From Neocallimastix lanati (nom. inval.) (taxonomy: Eukaryota > Neocallimastigomycota > Neocallimastigomycetes > Neocallimastigales > Neocallimastigaceae), in NCBI GenBank assembly GCA_016946835.1, contig JACVTC010000063.1, positions 222,501-286,500 on the forward strand: a stretch of 64,000 nt of DNA, written 5' to 3'. The notes below the pieces were generated by a model. That model did not search any database. It was not told the DNA's origin and saw only the letters and a list, made by a program, of their open reading frames with translations. The position numbers were made by a program, and so were the translations under genes. Position 1 is the first letter of the stretch. Each line of letters begins with the position of its first letter. Positions 48,541 to 58,954 of the stretch are shown one piece after another.

Positions 48541-50209
48541 AGTACTCAATATACTATCTCTTTTCACAAAATACCAATGGATGGAATTTTGTGAAAAATT
48601 AAGTAAAGTTTTTCTTAATCATGGTGTTGTATTTATTACTGTCATTTTATTAAAAAAAATATAAAAAGCGCACATATAAAAAAAATGTAAAAATGAAATT
48701 AATTATTTTATAAAGTATTTAATATAATTTTATTATTAAATATTTTTTTAAAAAAACTTTATGGAATTATTATATAACAGAAATATTAATAAACTTTATT
48801 ACTAAATATTTTTAATTAATATTATTTTTTAATAAATATTAATTATTTGAAAAAATTTACTTAATCATTAATAATAAAACTCTTATTTAATATTTACATG
48901 TTTAATTAATACACATAAATATTTTAATTACATAAGATATATTTTATTTTATTATTATAGTGATTATTAAATAAAAAAAAAAGGATAAAAGAAAGAAAAA
49001 TTTTCAATTATTTTGAACTTCAGACTTTTAAAAAATTAGAAAAGTTATTTAATTTAATTCCAAAAAAAAAAAAAAAAAAAATTAAATATCATTGATAATT
49101 AACAGTGAGAAGAAATTGAAAAAAAATTCAAATCAAATGAAAAATAAAAGAAAAAACATTTATTAAGGTAATCATATTGTAAATAAAACAACTAAAAGTC
49201 TCATCTTTGGAATCCTTAAAAACCATTGGAAATGAATTAAAATAAGAAAAAGAAAAGAAGAAAAAGAAAAGAAGAAATAAAAACTACCATGGAATTGGAT
49301 TCTATTCTACTCTATTATTTTTATTTGATTTTTGTTTTAAAAATAAATCAGGTATTTATTTTTTATCAACAAATTTTAAATAAAAATGAAATTTTTATGA
49401 AAACAAAATCCCTGTCTTGTATTAGACAGTTACTGCAATCTTTTTTTGATAATATTTTTATGAATTTGAATAGCCATGACTTAATTTAGACAGTTTCAGC
49501 AATAAAAAAAAAAGATGTTAAGTTTTAAAATACTGTCTAGTGTCAAATCAATAAATTATCCATTGATGAGCATAATGTAATTCGAATATTCTAAATTAAA
49601 AAGAAAACAAACTGAAAAAAAATCTCTTTGATATTTAGACGAATTCAGCAATTATTTTTTTTTTAAAAAAAAAATTATTTTACTATTTTTTTTTATTAAA
49701 GTTTTGAATTCTTTTCAAAATGAAAGAAAAAAAAATAAGTTTCTATTTTAATTCTATTTATATAAAATAAAATAAGAATTAAAAAATTTATTTATAATTA
49801 AATATATAAATATAATTTTAATAAAAAATAATAATAGAATTATTATTTTAAATAGAAACAAAAAAAAAAAAAAAAAAAAAAAGATAATTAAATAAAAGAA
49901 TTAGCATTCGTCTAGTATTCAAAAAACAAAGAAAATAAGTTTTTTTTTTTTAATTAATTCAATTTTATAAATTAAAATATGAATTAAAAAAATTTATTTC
50001 TTAAATGTATAAAATATATTTGAATTAGAAATAATAGAAATTCTAATATAGAAAGAAATATATGTAAAACAATGTTTCTTTTTATATATTATTTTTAATA
50101 TTTTTATTTTAAATATAATATTATGACTAAATAAAATATTAAAATAAATAAAAAATTAGAAAAAAAAATATTAATCTAAAATAGTAATTAATTTAAAATA
50201 AAAAAAAAA

Positions 50210-50252
<43 letters not shown>

Positions 50253-50634
50253 AAATAAAATAAAATAAAATAAATAAAATGTACTAATCAATAATAAATT
50301 GAATAAAGCTATAATAATATAATCAAATTTAAAAAATAAATGTGTTTATTTTTTTTGTTATTTTTATCATGATTCCTGATAAATATGATTCAAAAGAATC
50401 AAGTGTAAATGATAATAATATTTTATCATGGTTTAAAAACTTTAATTAGTCGTATTTGGAATATTTGGAATACTAATTTTTTCTAATTCATGGAATAATG
50501 CATCTATTTTTTTTTTTTTTTAATAGAGGTGATTATTGCGAACTTTAATCTCTATATTTATTTATTCAATTATTAATTACATTAATATTTTTTATATTAC
50601 AAAAAAAAAACACGAAATTAATAAAAAAAAATAA
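48541..50634. other. Gene-free stretch, function not seen
   Basis: AT-rich with homopolymers. Short open frames near 48443-48664 and 49289-49489 lack recognisable motifs and codon bias. A recurring TTTAGACAG / TCTAGT-like pattern near 49420-49550 may be part of an old repeat, but I cannot name it. Confidence 0.45.
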
Positions 50635-50979
<345 letters not shown>

Positions 50980-51070
50980 TAGAATAGTAATGTGAAAAAA
51001 AAAAAAAAAAAAAAAAAAAGTAATATTCAAAAAATAAAGTGTATAAATAAAATTCAGAAAAAAGTTCATA

Positions 51071-51330
51071 GGTAACGAATCTCACCTTCATATTACTTAT
51101 TCTGGATTAGGGTTTGAATTGACTATCTGAAAAGAAATTATAGTCTTCTTCCTTCAGAGGCAACGGTCCTGCTAGCCTGTCTTACTTCATTTTCAGTGCT
51201 TGATGCTCCTGAGTTAGTTTGCGTTTCTACCACCATCAGAATAGCAACCCTTGTCGAGTAGTACTAGCCCTATAAGCATTATTTTTGTAAAATGACGCTG
51301 CAGATTGCGCCAAAAATGGCTTTTTTTTTT
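51071..51330. other. Unexplained GC-richer patch
   Basis: About 260 bp stand out from AT-rich surroundings. On the minus strand a short frame reads VETQTNSGASSTENEVRQ and then ends; another frame reads LIGLVLLDKGCYSDGGRN. There is no RNA fold or domain I recognise. It could be a relic exon or part of a LINE of another subfamily, whose 3' tail (51476-51503) lies just beyond it. Confidence 0.35.
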
Positions 51331-51475
51331 CTTTGGAATATTAATCAACAAAAAAAATATTTTGATTAATAAACAAAAACACCCAAAAAAAATGTTCAAT
51401 AATTTTCTTATGAATAATCAGTAAAATATAAATGAATAAAAATAAAAAAAAAAAAAATTTTTTTCATCAACAAGA

Positions 51476-51600
51476 TTTTTTTTTTTTTTTTTTTTTTTTA
51501 GACTAGGAAGAGAATAAACTTCCAGTGCTTTATTGAATAGGTTAAAATATTTTTACGTATTACATTTAATAAAAAAATACATTATATATTTAAAGATGAA
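51476..51600 (-). mobile_element. LINE 3'-end remnant
   Basis: A T-run ending in TAGACTAGG (51476-51506) is followed by AATAAACTTCCAGTGC, close to the start of the intact LINE 3' end (TAGACTAGGAATAAAC). It is strongly truncated, and the next LINE tail begins about 210 bp further on. Confidence 0.6.
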
Positions 51601-51713
51601 AAAAAAAATAAAGTGTATATAAAAGATTAAGTAAAACAAAAAAAAAAAAATTAAATATAAATATATTTTAATTAATCATAGTAAATTTAATGTAATAAAT
51701 TTTTTTATTTTTA

Positions 51714-52253
51714 TTTTTTTTTTTTTTTAGACTTAGAAAATAACTTTATTTAAATTATAATAATCATATTATTACATGATTTAAATACATGAAATGAAAT
51801 ATTATATATTGTAAAATTATAAAAAGTACGTCAGAAGCAATAGTTTCTAACTTTTACCATTCATCGATGATAACACCACGTCCATTATTGCGAGTAATAA
51901 TTTCAGTATTAGTGTTTATCAACCGAATCTGTATCAGATCTTTTCACTGAGAGGTGACAATTCATGCCTTATCATTTCGACCTCGACGCTCTTGGCAACG
52001 GTAGATTCAATAGATTCAATGGAATACCATTTCATCATCAATCTAAAAAGATCAACAAATTAAATGGTATTACGTTTGTTAGCAATCCCCACACAAATAC
52101 ATGTAGGTGAAAAGTAAATTTGAAATTAAAAATAAAAAATTTAAAAATAAAAAGAAAAAATAAAAAAACTAGAAAATACTATGTATTTCGTACAAGTTGT
52201 ACTATGCGGGAATTTTTCCCTTCCTAACAAATAAAAAAGAAATAAAACCTAGA

Positions 52254-52256
<3 letters not shown>
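51714..52256 (-). mobile_element. Older LINE 3' remnant, split by the full-length LINE
   Basis: A T-tract plus TAGAC (51714-51732) marks the 3' end. Minus-strand relics of the LINE C-terminus follow: a GVIIDEW segment near 51860, matching GVIFDEW, and KSVEVEMIRH near 51990, matching KSVDVVTIRQ. Stops and shifts show decay. Positions 51766-52256 are repeated at 57195-57685 on the other side of the intact LINE. Confidence 0.75.
51766..52256. repeat. 491-bp direct repeat, left copy (target-site duplication)
   Basis: Identical by eye to 57195-57685 (constant offset 5429). The intact LINE lies exactly between the copies, with its poly-A tail touching the right end of this copy. Confidence 0.93.
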
Positions 52257-52289
<33 letters not shown>

Positions 52290-52382
52290 CTAGGAATAAA
52301 CTTTATTTAATAATATTTTAATAATAAAAAATACATGAAGTTTAAATACATGAAATTTTTTTTTTATATTAATATTAAAAAA

Positions 52383-55300
52383 CTACGTTATGAGATTCGA
52401 GGACGAAAAGGCCTCTAACTCTTCCCATTCATCGAAGATAACTCCATGTGGATGAAAATTATCATTCGAATCTGTATCAGAATTTCTTCTTTGCCTTATC
52501 GTTACGACGTCGACGCTCTTGACAACGGTAGGTCTAACACTATACAAATCGATCATGGTGTAAAAATCACCAATCACAATAGGCATAACGTTAGTAAGGA
52601 ATTCCGCAAGCCCCACAAAATATGAAATCGGGAAAGAAGACTCGTTCGAAGGTGATTGAAAAATATTATTAATATATCGCCTTCTTTCCCCCGAGCCGAT
52701 CTTTAAGATTTCAAATACTGCATTTCCGCCAAGAAGGAGACACAGCACGTAAAAATTGATATTATCATCAAAATCTTCCTCTTTATCATCAGGAATGTTC
52801 AATGATTTCTCATGAACAATTAGAGAAAAATTAATAAAAATTTCATCAACAAAGGGAATGAAATGTTGCCTAAATTCTTCAAATTTAGGACATAAAAGTA
52901 TCCAGTGTGTAAAACTAGGTATGCTGTTACTCTCACCACAACAAGGGCAGTATGTTGGGCAATTTTCTGATACTAGATTACTTTTAACATACGTTTTTAC
53001 ATCAAATTTGAATCCACATTTAATTCGTCCAATCCAAAAAAATCCAAGAGAAAATTGTGAATATTTAAGTGATAGACGTTGAATAAATTTTTTAAAACCA
53101 AATTTAAATTTCTTGTATTTTGTAGATCTGATCGCAGGAGTGCTTGAATAATGAATATTTTCCCAGTAAAACTTCCTTATTTCTCCAGGAAGTTTATTAT
53201 TGTGCTTGTGTACTGCTAAACTCCGTGCTTTTTTCGTCCATGAATAGTGAGAAAGTGTAGGTATATTTTTGACTAAATGAGAAATAATACAAGAAGAATC
53301 TTTCCACTTTTTAAAGCATCGAATCATCGCCTTAGCACAAAAACTAGCTATAGGAGGTATAGAAAGTTCCTTAGACATATTGTAAATTGAAGTATTGGAG
53401 GTTTTATTTTTAAACCCGAAACTCCAATACAAACCTCGATTAAAAGCAGTTTGAGCTTTTTCAGTATTCTTTTTATTTGAACCAAGTAAGGGAGCATAAT
53501 AAAGAACTGAACTAAGGACAAAAGAAACTAGTATACGAGTTTTAAAGTAGAAAGGAACATTCCTATTGGTTAAAAATCTAAAGAAAGAGTTAACTGTATA
53601 ATTAATTTTACTGTTCATCTTAGCAATAATAGGTTTTAAATCCAACGATTCATTAAAAGGTATACCAAGATATGTATATTGATTAGTGCTTGGTATATAG
53701 TTCATACCAAGTCTAAAAGTAGGATTTTCATAATGTCTTGAAGGAATAAAATTCTTTGGTTTAACAACTAGTGAAGCGCATTTATTGATTCCAAAGGTCA
53801 TTTCATTTTTAATACCCCAATCATGAGCAATATTCAAAAGGTTTTTAAGTGAAGATTTTGTAGGAGCTAATAATACAATATCATCAGCAAATAATCCACC
53901 ACAACACTTTTTCTTTTCAGTAATCACACCATATCTTTTACATTTATCAAAAATATCATTGATAAATATATTGAATAAGATAGGTGAGAGAGGACACCCT
54001 TGGCGAACACCACGGTGTATTGGAAATTCTTTTGAAAGTTTACCATTAAAGTTTGCACGAGCTTTCGAGGTAAGGTATAAATTAGTAATGAATTGAAGGC
54101 ATTTACCACGAATACCAAGATTATCTAGTTTAGTAAGTATATTGTAAATTGGAACTGAATCATAAGCTTTTTTAAGGTCAAGAAAGGCAAGAAAGGTAAA
54201 TTTATCCTTAAATTTTCTTCTTTGACAAATTTCACGAATGGATACAAATAAACTAATACATTCTTCTTTATTTCTAAAACCAAACTGTTCTGGTCTAATT
54301 ATTCCATTAGAAAAAGCATAGTCCGATATTCTTTTAGTGACAATTTTTGATAGAATTTTTAAACCTACATTGATGAGTGAAATACCACGATAATTATTAC
54401 AATCTGAAAGATCCCCTTTTTTAGGAATAGAAACAATAGAAGCAGAGTTCCATTCATTAGGAAAGTCACCATCCCAAATTTTATTAAAAAGTAATAACAG
54501 ACACTTTGCACAATCGGAATAAGTAACCTCTTGATTAGAGTCATCCTGAGAAGAATTTCTACTCTCAGAATTAAAAAATGCTTTAAAAAATTCTGTAGGT
54601 ATACCATCAGGACCAGGTGCTTTGTTATTTTTCATTGAAAGAACAGTTGAATGAATTTCTGACATGGAAATAGGTTGATTAATATCCCATGATTCCTGAG
54701 GAGTAGAAGAATTATTAAGTATTCTTTTCCAATAATTTTCATTAAGACTGTGACCAGTTATATCAGAAGCAAGTTCTTCATAGTGTTCTGCAAAACGATT
54801 GAGTTGATCTTCTTGGGATACTAGAACATTACCTTCTTTATCTTTAATGTATACAGGTGATTGGGAAGGAGAGTAAGAAGGTTTAGAAATTTTCTTAAGT
54901 CCAGACCAACCACGCTGGGCATCATTTTTTAAGAAACATTCGCCGATGGAATGAATCAAATTTTTAAATCTAATATTCCTAATATTTCTTTTAATACTAA
55001 TGATATAATCAGAAAGAACACTATATTCTTTTGAGAGATCACAAAATTCTTGAAGATTTGACAAATCATTACTAAGTTTAAAATTTTTAATCCTTTTATA
55101 CAATAGATGTTTTTCATGTGATAATTTCTTAATATAAGCAGGACAATGGAACGCTAAACCCTGTAAATTTGTAGGAACTCTTGCATGAATGTCATCGCCT
55201 ATTTTATTTGCTGTGTCAAGAAGTTTTTTAACCATTGTATTAGAGTCTAGATTATCATTATGTTCAAATTCATCCAGTAAACATGTGAATTTATTATGAG

Positions 55301-56468
55301 AGAAGATTGCTTCACGTTTATCCCTACAAATTCGATTAGACCACTTAATTTGTTTATCCCGAGGGGGAGTAACAAAACCATCAGGAGATATTTTTTTACA
55401 AGAAAGAATAAGTGGTAAATGGTCAGAGATGTCATTAAAAGAGTAGCATACAGAAGCAATATTCAGATAATTTCTTAATTTATCGTTCACTACTATAAAA
55501 TCAATACAAGAATTCTTTCCACCATTAGACCAAGTAAATTGATGACCTACCATATCCATAACAAACCATTGAGGGGAAATTCTAAGAATAAGATCTTTGA
55601 GTTGTTGCTTAGTCATGTTGAAATCACCAACAATAGCCGAAGGGTTATTCTGATGGTTCTTGAGCCAATTAGCAAAATCAGTTTCTGCTTTTTCTCTAGA
55701 GTCTTTGTGTTTTTTGCTAGGGATGTAAATGTTCCCTAAAGAACATCTGACACCCCAAAAAGAGAATATATTTACTGAGAGTATATATCTATATTCAAAA
55801 TCATCATTAGTGAATTGGCAGGAGGAGTGCACACCTATATAAAGGCCCCTCATACCAGGGATTTTTTTGTCCGCACGTCTCAGTACTGTTCTATAATGAT
55901 TAAGGAATGGATATGAGTTAGAAAATGAGTTAAGGATTGAACTATTACCGACTTCTTGAAGACAAATACAAATAGGATTAAAGATTGAATTAAAATTGGT
56001 AAGTCCGTCACGTTTTTCAGAATTCCAACCATTTATGTTCCAGCTAATACAGAGGTTGAAATATTTAGTATTCGAGAAAGGGTTAGCATACAGGAGGCTT
56101 TCAGAGATGGGGAATGAGGGCTCAGAATAATACCTGGTTCTATTATGATTAACATTGCTAAATGTGCGTATCCTTGAAGTAATCTTCCAATTTATTCTTT
56201 TAACAGGTAAGTGCTTAGTAATCAAATAAATAACCTTCAAATAATCCGTATAATTATTATAGTTAACTCTTAGGATGAAGTAGTTTTCCATATTAATATA
56301 GTGTTTTTTAACGATTCCATGAATAACTTCATTACAATTTGATATCTTTTTGCTTAAAAATTCCCATAGTCTACTTTCAGTCCAAGATTCAAGATCATGA
56401 ATGAAAATTAAAACAAATTTATCATGGTCAGGACCATAATGTCGCAGACCTCTTCGTATAGTTAACAT
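52383..56468 (-). CDS. LINE ORF: endonuclease-reverse transcriptase (1361 residues)
   Basis: The protein nicks target DNA and copies its own RNA from the nick. Starting MLTIRRGLRHYGPDHD, the first ~100 residues look like a small alpha/beta domain (KFVLIFIHDLE, TESRLWEFLSKK, NYFILRVNYNNY), possibly RRM-like. The APE endonuclease runs from about 137 to 360: SWNINGW, LQEVG, IVGDFNM, WSNGGKNSCIDFIVV, ISDHLPLIL. The reverse transcriptase runs from about 560: APGPDGIPTEFFKAFF, SIPKKGDLSDCNNYRGISLI, FLDLKKAYDS (about 766), GVRQGCPLSPILFNIFI, LFADDIVLL (about 861), YTYLGIPF. A C-terminal zf-RVT finger is near 1180 (CPCC then HWILLC, C-x2-C..H-x4-C). There is no separate ORF1 upstream. The frame is intact. 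Confidence 0.93.
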   Translation of the reverse strand: MLTIRRGLRHYGPDHDKFVLIFIHDLESWTESRLWEFLSKKISNCNEVIHGIVKKHYINMENYFILRVNYNNYTDYLKVIYLITKHLPVKRINWKITSRIRTFSNVNHNRTRYYSEPSFPISESLLYANPFSNTKYFNLCISWNINGWNSEKRDGLTNFNSIFNPICICLQEVGNSSILNSFSNSYPFLNHYRTVLRRADKKIPGMRGLYIGVHSSCQFTNDDFEYRYILSVNIFSFWGVRCSLGNIYIPSKKHKDSREKAETDFANWLKNHQNNPSAIVGDFNMTKQQLKDLILRISPQWFVMDMVGHQFTWSNGGKNSCIDFIVVNDKLRNYLNIASVCYSFNDISDHLPLILSCKKISPDGFVTPPRDKQIKWSNRICRDKREAIFSHNKFTCLLDEFEHNDNLDSNTMVKKLLDTANKIGDDIHARVPTNLQGLAFHCPAYIKKLSHEKHLLYKRIKNFKLSNDLSNLQEFCDLSKEYSVLSDYIISIKRNIRNIRFKNLIHSIGECFLKNDAQRGWSGLKKISKPSYSPSQSPVYIKDKEGNVLVSQEDQLNRFAEHYEELASDITGHSLNENYWKRILNNSSTPQESWDINQPISMSEIHSTVLSMKNNKAPGPDGIPTEFFKAFFNSESRNSSQDDSNQEVTYSDCAKCLLLLFNKIWDGDFPNEWNSASIVSIPKKGDLSDCNNYRGISLINVGLKILSKIVTKRISDYAFSNGIIRPEQFGFRNKEECISLFVSIREICQRRKFKDKFTFLAFLDLKKAYDSVPIYNILTKLDNLGIRGKCLQFITNLYLTSKARANFNGKLSKEFPIHRGVRQGCPLSPILFNIFINDIFDKCKRYGVITEKKKCCGGLFADDIVLLAPTKSSLKNLLNIAHDWGIKNEMTFGINKCASLVVKPKNFIPSRHYENPTFRLGMNYIPSTNQYTYLGIPFNESLDLKPIIAKMNSKINYTVNSFFRFLTNRNVPFYFKTRILVSFVLSSVLYYAPLLGSNKKNTEKAQTAFNRGLYWSFGFKNKTSNTSIYNMSKELSIPPIASFCAKAMIRCFKKWKDSSCIISHLVKNIPTLSHYSWTKKARSLAVHKHNNKLPGEIRKFYWENIHYSSTPAIRSTKYKKFKFGFKKFIQRLSLKYSQFSLGFFWIGRIKCGFKFDVKTYVKSNLVSENCPTYCPCCGESNSIPSFTHWILLCPKFEEFRQHFIPFVDEIFINFSLIVHEKSLNIPDDKEEDFDDNINFYVLCLLLGGNAVFEILKIGSGERRRYINNIFQSPSNESSFPISYFVGLAEFLTNVMPIVIGDFYTMIDLYSVRPTVVKSVDVVTIRQRRNSDTDSNDNFHPHGVIFDEWEELEAFSSSNLIT

Positions 56469-57194
56469 AATAAAATAAAAAACTTATCTATATTAATAAA
56501 AAGTAAATGTAATATAAAAATAAAAAATAAAATTAGTAAAAAATTAAAAAATTAAAAAAAATAAAAATTTATTGCTGTTGTCTTCTCTTTCGTGTATATT
56601 GTTTGCTAAAACTTGTTTGTTTTTCTTTCTTTTTGTGTTGACTAGTTTTTAATTAATGATTTTCAATTATAAATTCCTGTTTTATGTAAAAATTTCTGTA
56701 AAATAATCATATATAATATAAAATTTAAATGTTAATGAAATAATAGTTGTGAAAAACTATAAAAAGATTCCCATCCGTTAAATAATGTCTTAAACACAAG
56801 CTTTGGAGTGAATCAATCTCCTACATTTCCATTTTACAATGGCTACATGAAAGTATAAAAAATACTATAGAAAAATACATATACAAAATTATGCTAAAGT
56901 AAAAAATACAATAGATTCATTACAATGATAATATGTAGAAACTACATGATATTATTAATTATACAACTCCAATGTTACTACATATCCAGTTTAAAACAAT
57001 ATAAAACATCAGGTTCACTTTCTACAGTCTTCCAGTATTCCAGTTTTCACTCTTCGTACTAGAAGCCACTTTAGAAAGGATAACCATATATTATCATCAG
57101 AATCACAGAAAGCTGTAATTAGTACACCTGATATAGGTTATTCCTTTTCCATCAACCCTCCATGGACCTGGAAAAACAGTCCACTTCATTGGGG
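56469..57194 (-). promoter_or_regulatory. LINE 5' UTR with presumed internal promoter
   Basis: About 726 bp between the 5' edge of the LINE (set by the start of the right direct repeat) and its ORF. Autonomous LINEs need an internal promoter here. I see no specific box, and no ORF1. Confidence 0.5.
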
Positions 57195-57685
57195 ATATTA
57201 TTACATGATTTAAATACATGAAATGAAATATTATATATTGTAAAATTATAAAAAGTACGTCAGAAGCAATAGTTTCTAACTTTTACCATTCATCGATGAT
57301 AACACCACGTCCATTATTGCGAGTAATAATTTCAGTATTAGTGTTTATCAACCGAATCTGTATCAGATCTTTTCACTGAGAGGTGACAATTCATGCCTTA
57401 TCATTTCGACCTCGACGCTCTTGGCAACGGTAGATTCAATAGATTCAATGGAATACCATTTCATCATCAATCTAAAAAGATCAACAAATTAAATGGTATT
57501 ACGTTTGTTAGCAATCCCCACACAAATACATGTAGGTGAAAAGTAAATTTGAAATTAAAAATAAAAAATTTAAAAATAAAAAGAAAAAATAAAAAAACTA
57601 GAAAATACTATGTATTTCGTACAAGTTGTACTATGCGGGAATTTTTCCCTTCCTAACAAATAAAAAAGAAATAAAACCTAGAAGT
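57195..57685. repeat. 491-bp direct repeat, right copy (target-site duplication)
   Basis: Second copy of 51766-52256. It holds the same decayed LINE C-terminal relics, and beyond it the original flanking DNA continues. Confidence 0.93.
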
Positions 57686-57895
57686 AACATCTTTAAAATA
57701 GATAGTGTGGTGTCCACTAAACTCTCCCCGGATTCATCATTTATTGAACTACTAAGGCGAGATTCACCCTTCGTAGAAATAGATGACGATCCTGTATTAT
57801 CATTATGCCTTATCAGTTCGACGTCACCTAATTCGAGAAATCCAAAAGAATCCCTTAATTGATACTTAGGATACTAAATTTTTTTTTTTTTTTTT
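57686..57895 (-). mobile_element. Another LINE C-terminal remnant
   Basis: The minus strand reads ELGDVELIRHNDNTGS, then SSSISTKGESRLSSSINDES. The DVELIRH part matches KSVDVVTIRQ of the intact LINE and the serine-rich continuation resembles RRNSDTDSND. It is a separate, truncated copy of a related LINE beside the previous one. Confidence 0.5.
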
Positions 57896-57939
57896 TTAAC
57901 GGCAGCAAACTTGTTTCATCAAATTTTATAATACTAAAA

Positions 57940-57990
57940 TTTTTTTTTTTTTTTTTTTTTTTAGACTAGGAATAAACAGAATACTAATAA
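57940..57990 (-). mobile_element. LINE 3' tail remnant
   Basis: A T-run ending in TAGACTAGGAATAAAC (57940-57976) is identical in its first 16 non-T bases to the 3' end of the intact LINE. It then diverges into AT-rich DNA, so it is a very short, 5'-truncated insertion. Confidence 0.65.
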
Positions 57991-58954
57991 AAAAATAAAA
58001 ATACAATAAATTAAAATATAAAGTATAAAATAAAAAATAATAAATAATTAAATAATTAAAATTATTTTGTTTTATCAAACTTTTTTAAATTTTTTATTTT
58101 TATTATTTTTTAAATTTTTATTTTTATTTTTTATTAATTATTATATATGTTTGTTTCGTTTTAGTTCAATTAATTTTTTTAATTTTTTAATTCTTTTTCT
58201 TTTTTTTTTCTTGGTTCCCCTTTTACAATAAATATATAAACATTATTTTACTTAATAATTCTATTTAAATTATTTTAATATTATTTATATTTATTTATTC
58301 GTTTTTTTTAGACTTTCTATTTATTTTCTTTTTCTTTTATTATTTTTCTTTTTTTACTAGTTTTTTTTTTTTAATTTTTTTAATTTTTTTATTTTTTTTT
58401 TATTTTTTTTTATTTTTTTTTAAAAAATTTATTAAAATTATTCTATTTTATTTTATTTTTGTTATTAGTTTTAATACCTTAATTTTCAAACCCATTATAC
58501 CTTTTATTATTATAATTTTTTTTGTTTGTAAAAAAAAATAAATAAATAAAAGATAGAAAAAAAATAAAGTTTATTATTAATAAATAACTAAATAATATTA
58601 ATAATCTTTTTATATTTTGTTTGTATTTTCTAAAATAAATGAATAAATATATTTACAAAAAAAATATTTTTTTTCTTCTTTCTTTATATTATGTAATTTT
58701 TAAGAAAAATAAATTTCTTCTTGTAAAAATATTAGTTAAAAAAAAATTCATTACTTCTATTTACATATTATATGAAAAAATTATTCATATTAATAATTTA
58801 AAGTAATAAATTTTAAAACTTTAAAAAAAAAACAAACATTTATTTCCAATTTACTTCTCATAAATTGAAAATAAAAATAATTAATTAATTTTTAAATAGT
58901 TTTATATGAATATATATACAATCTTATTTTTTTTTAAAAAAAAGATGAATTTAT
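57991..58954. other. Gene-free AT-rich spacer
   Basis: Homopolymer-rich DNA downstream of the acidic-protein gene. One more T-run plus TAGAC (58302-58313) could be a further LINE tail, but nothing else supports it. Confidence 0.5.

Larger units (their letters stand above)
52257..57194 (-). mobile_element. Full-length LINE (non-LTR retrotransposon)
   Basis: 4938 bp, on the minus strand. Its 5' end is at 57194, followed by a 5' UTR of about 726 bp (57194-56469), one long ORF (56468-52383), a 3' UTR of about 93 bp and the end GTCTA plus about 30 A (52286-52257). It is flanked by an identical 491-bp direct repeat. It looks intact and recently inserted into an older copy of the same kind of element. 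Endonuclease of the APE type and no LTRs class it as a LINE. The clade is uncertain (L1/Tad-like is possible). Confidence 0.92.

Noticed and set aside
48443-49489. Two short plus-strand open frames as genes
   Set aside because: No motifs, no neighbours, weak composition; part of or next to LINE debris.
51766-57685. The 491-bp direct repeats as LTRs of an LTR element
   Set aside because: No TG..CA ends; they contain decayed LINE C-terminus; the element between is a LINE with a poly-A tail.
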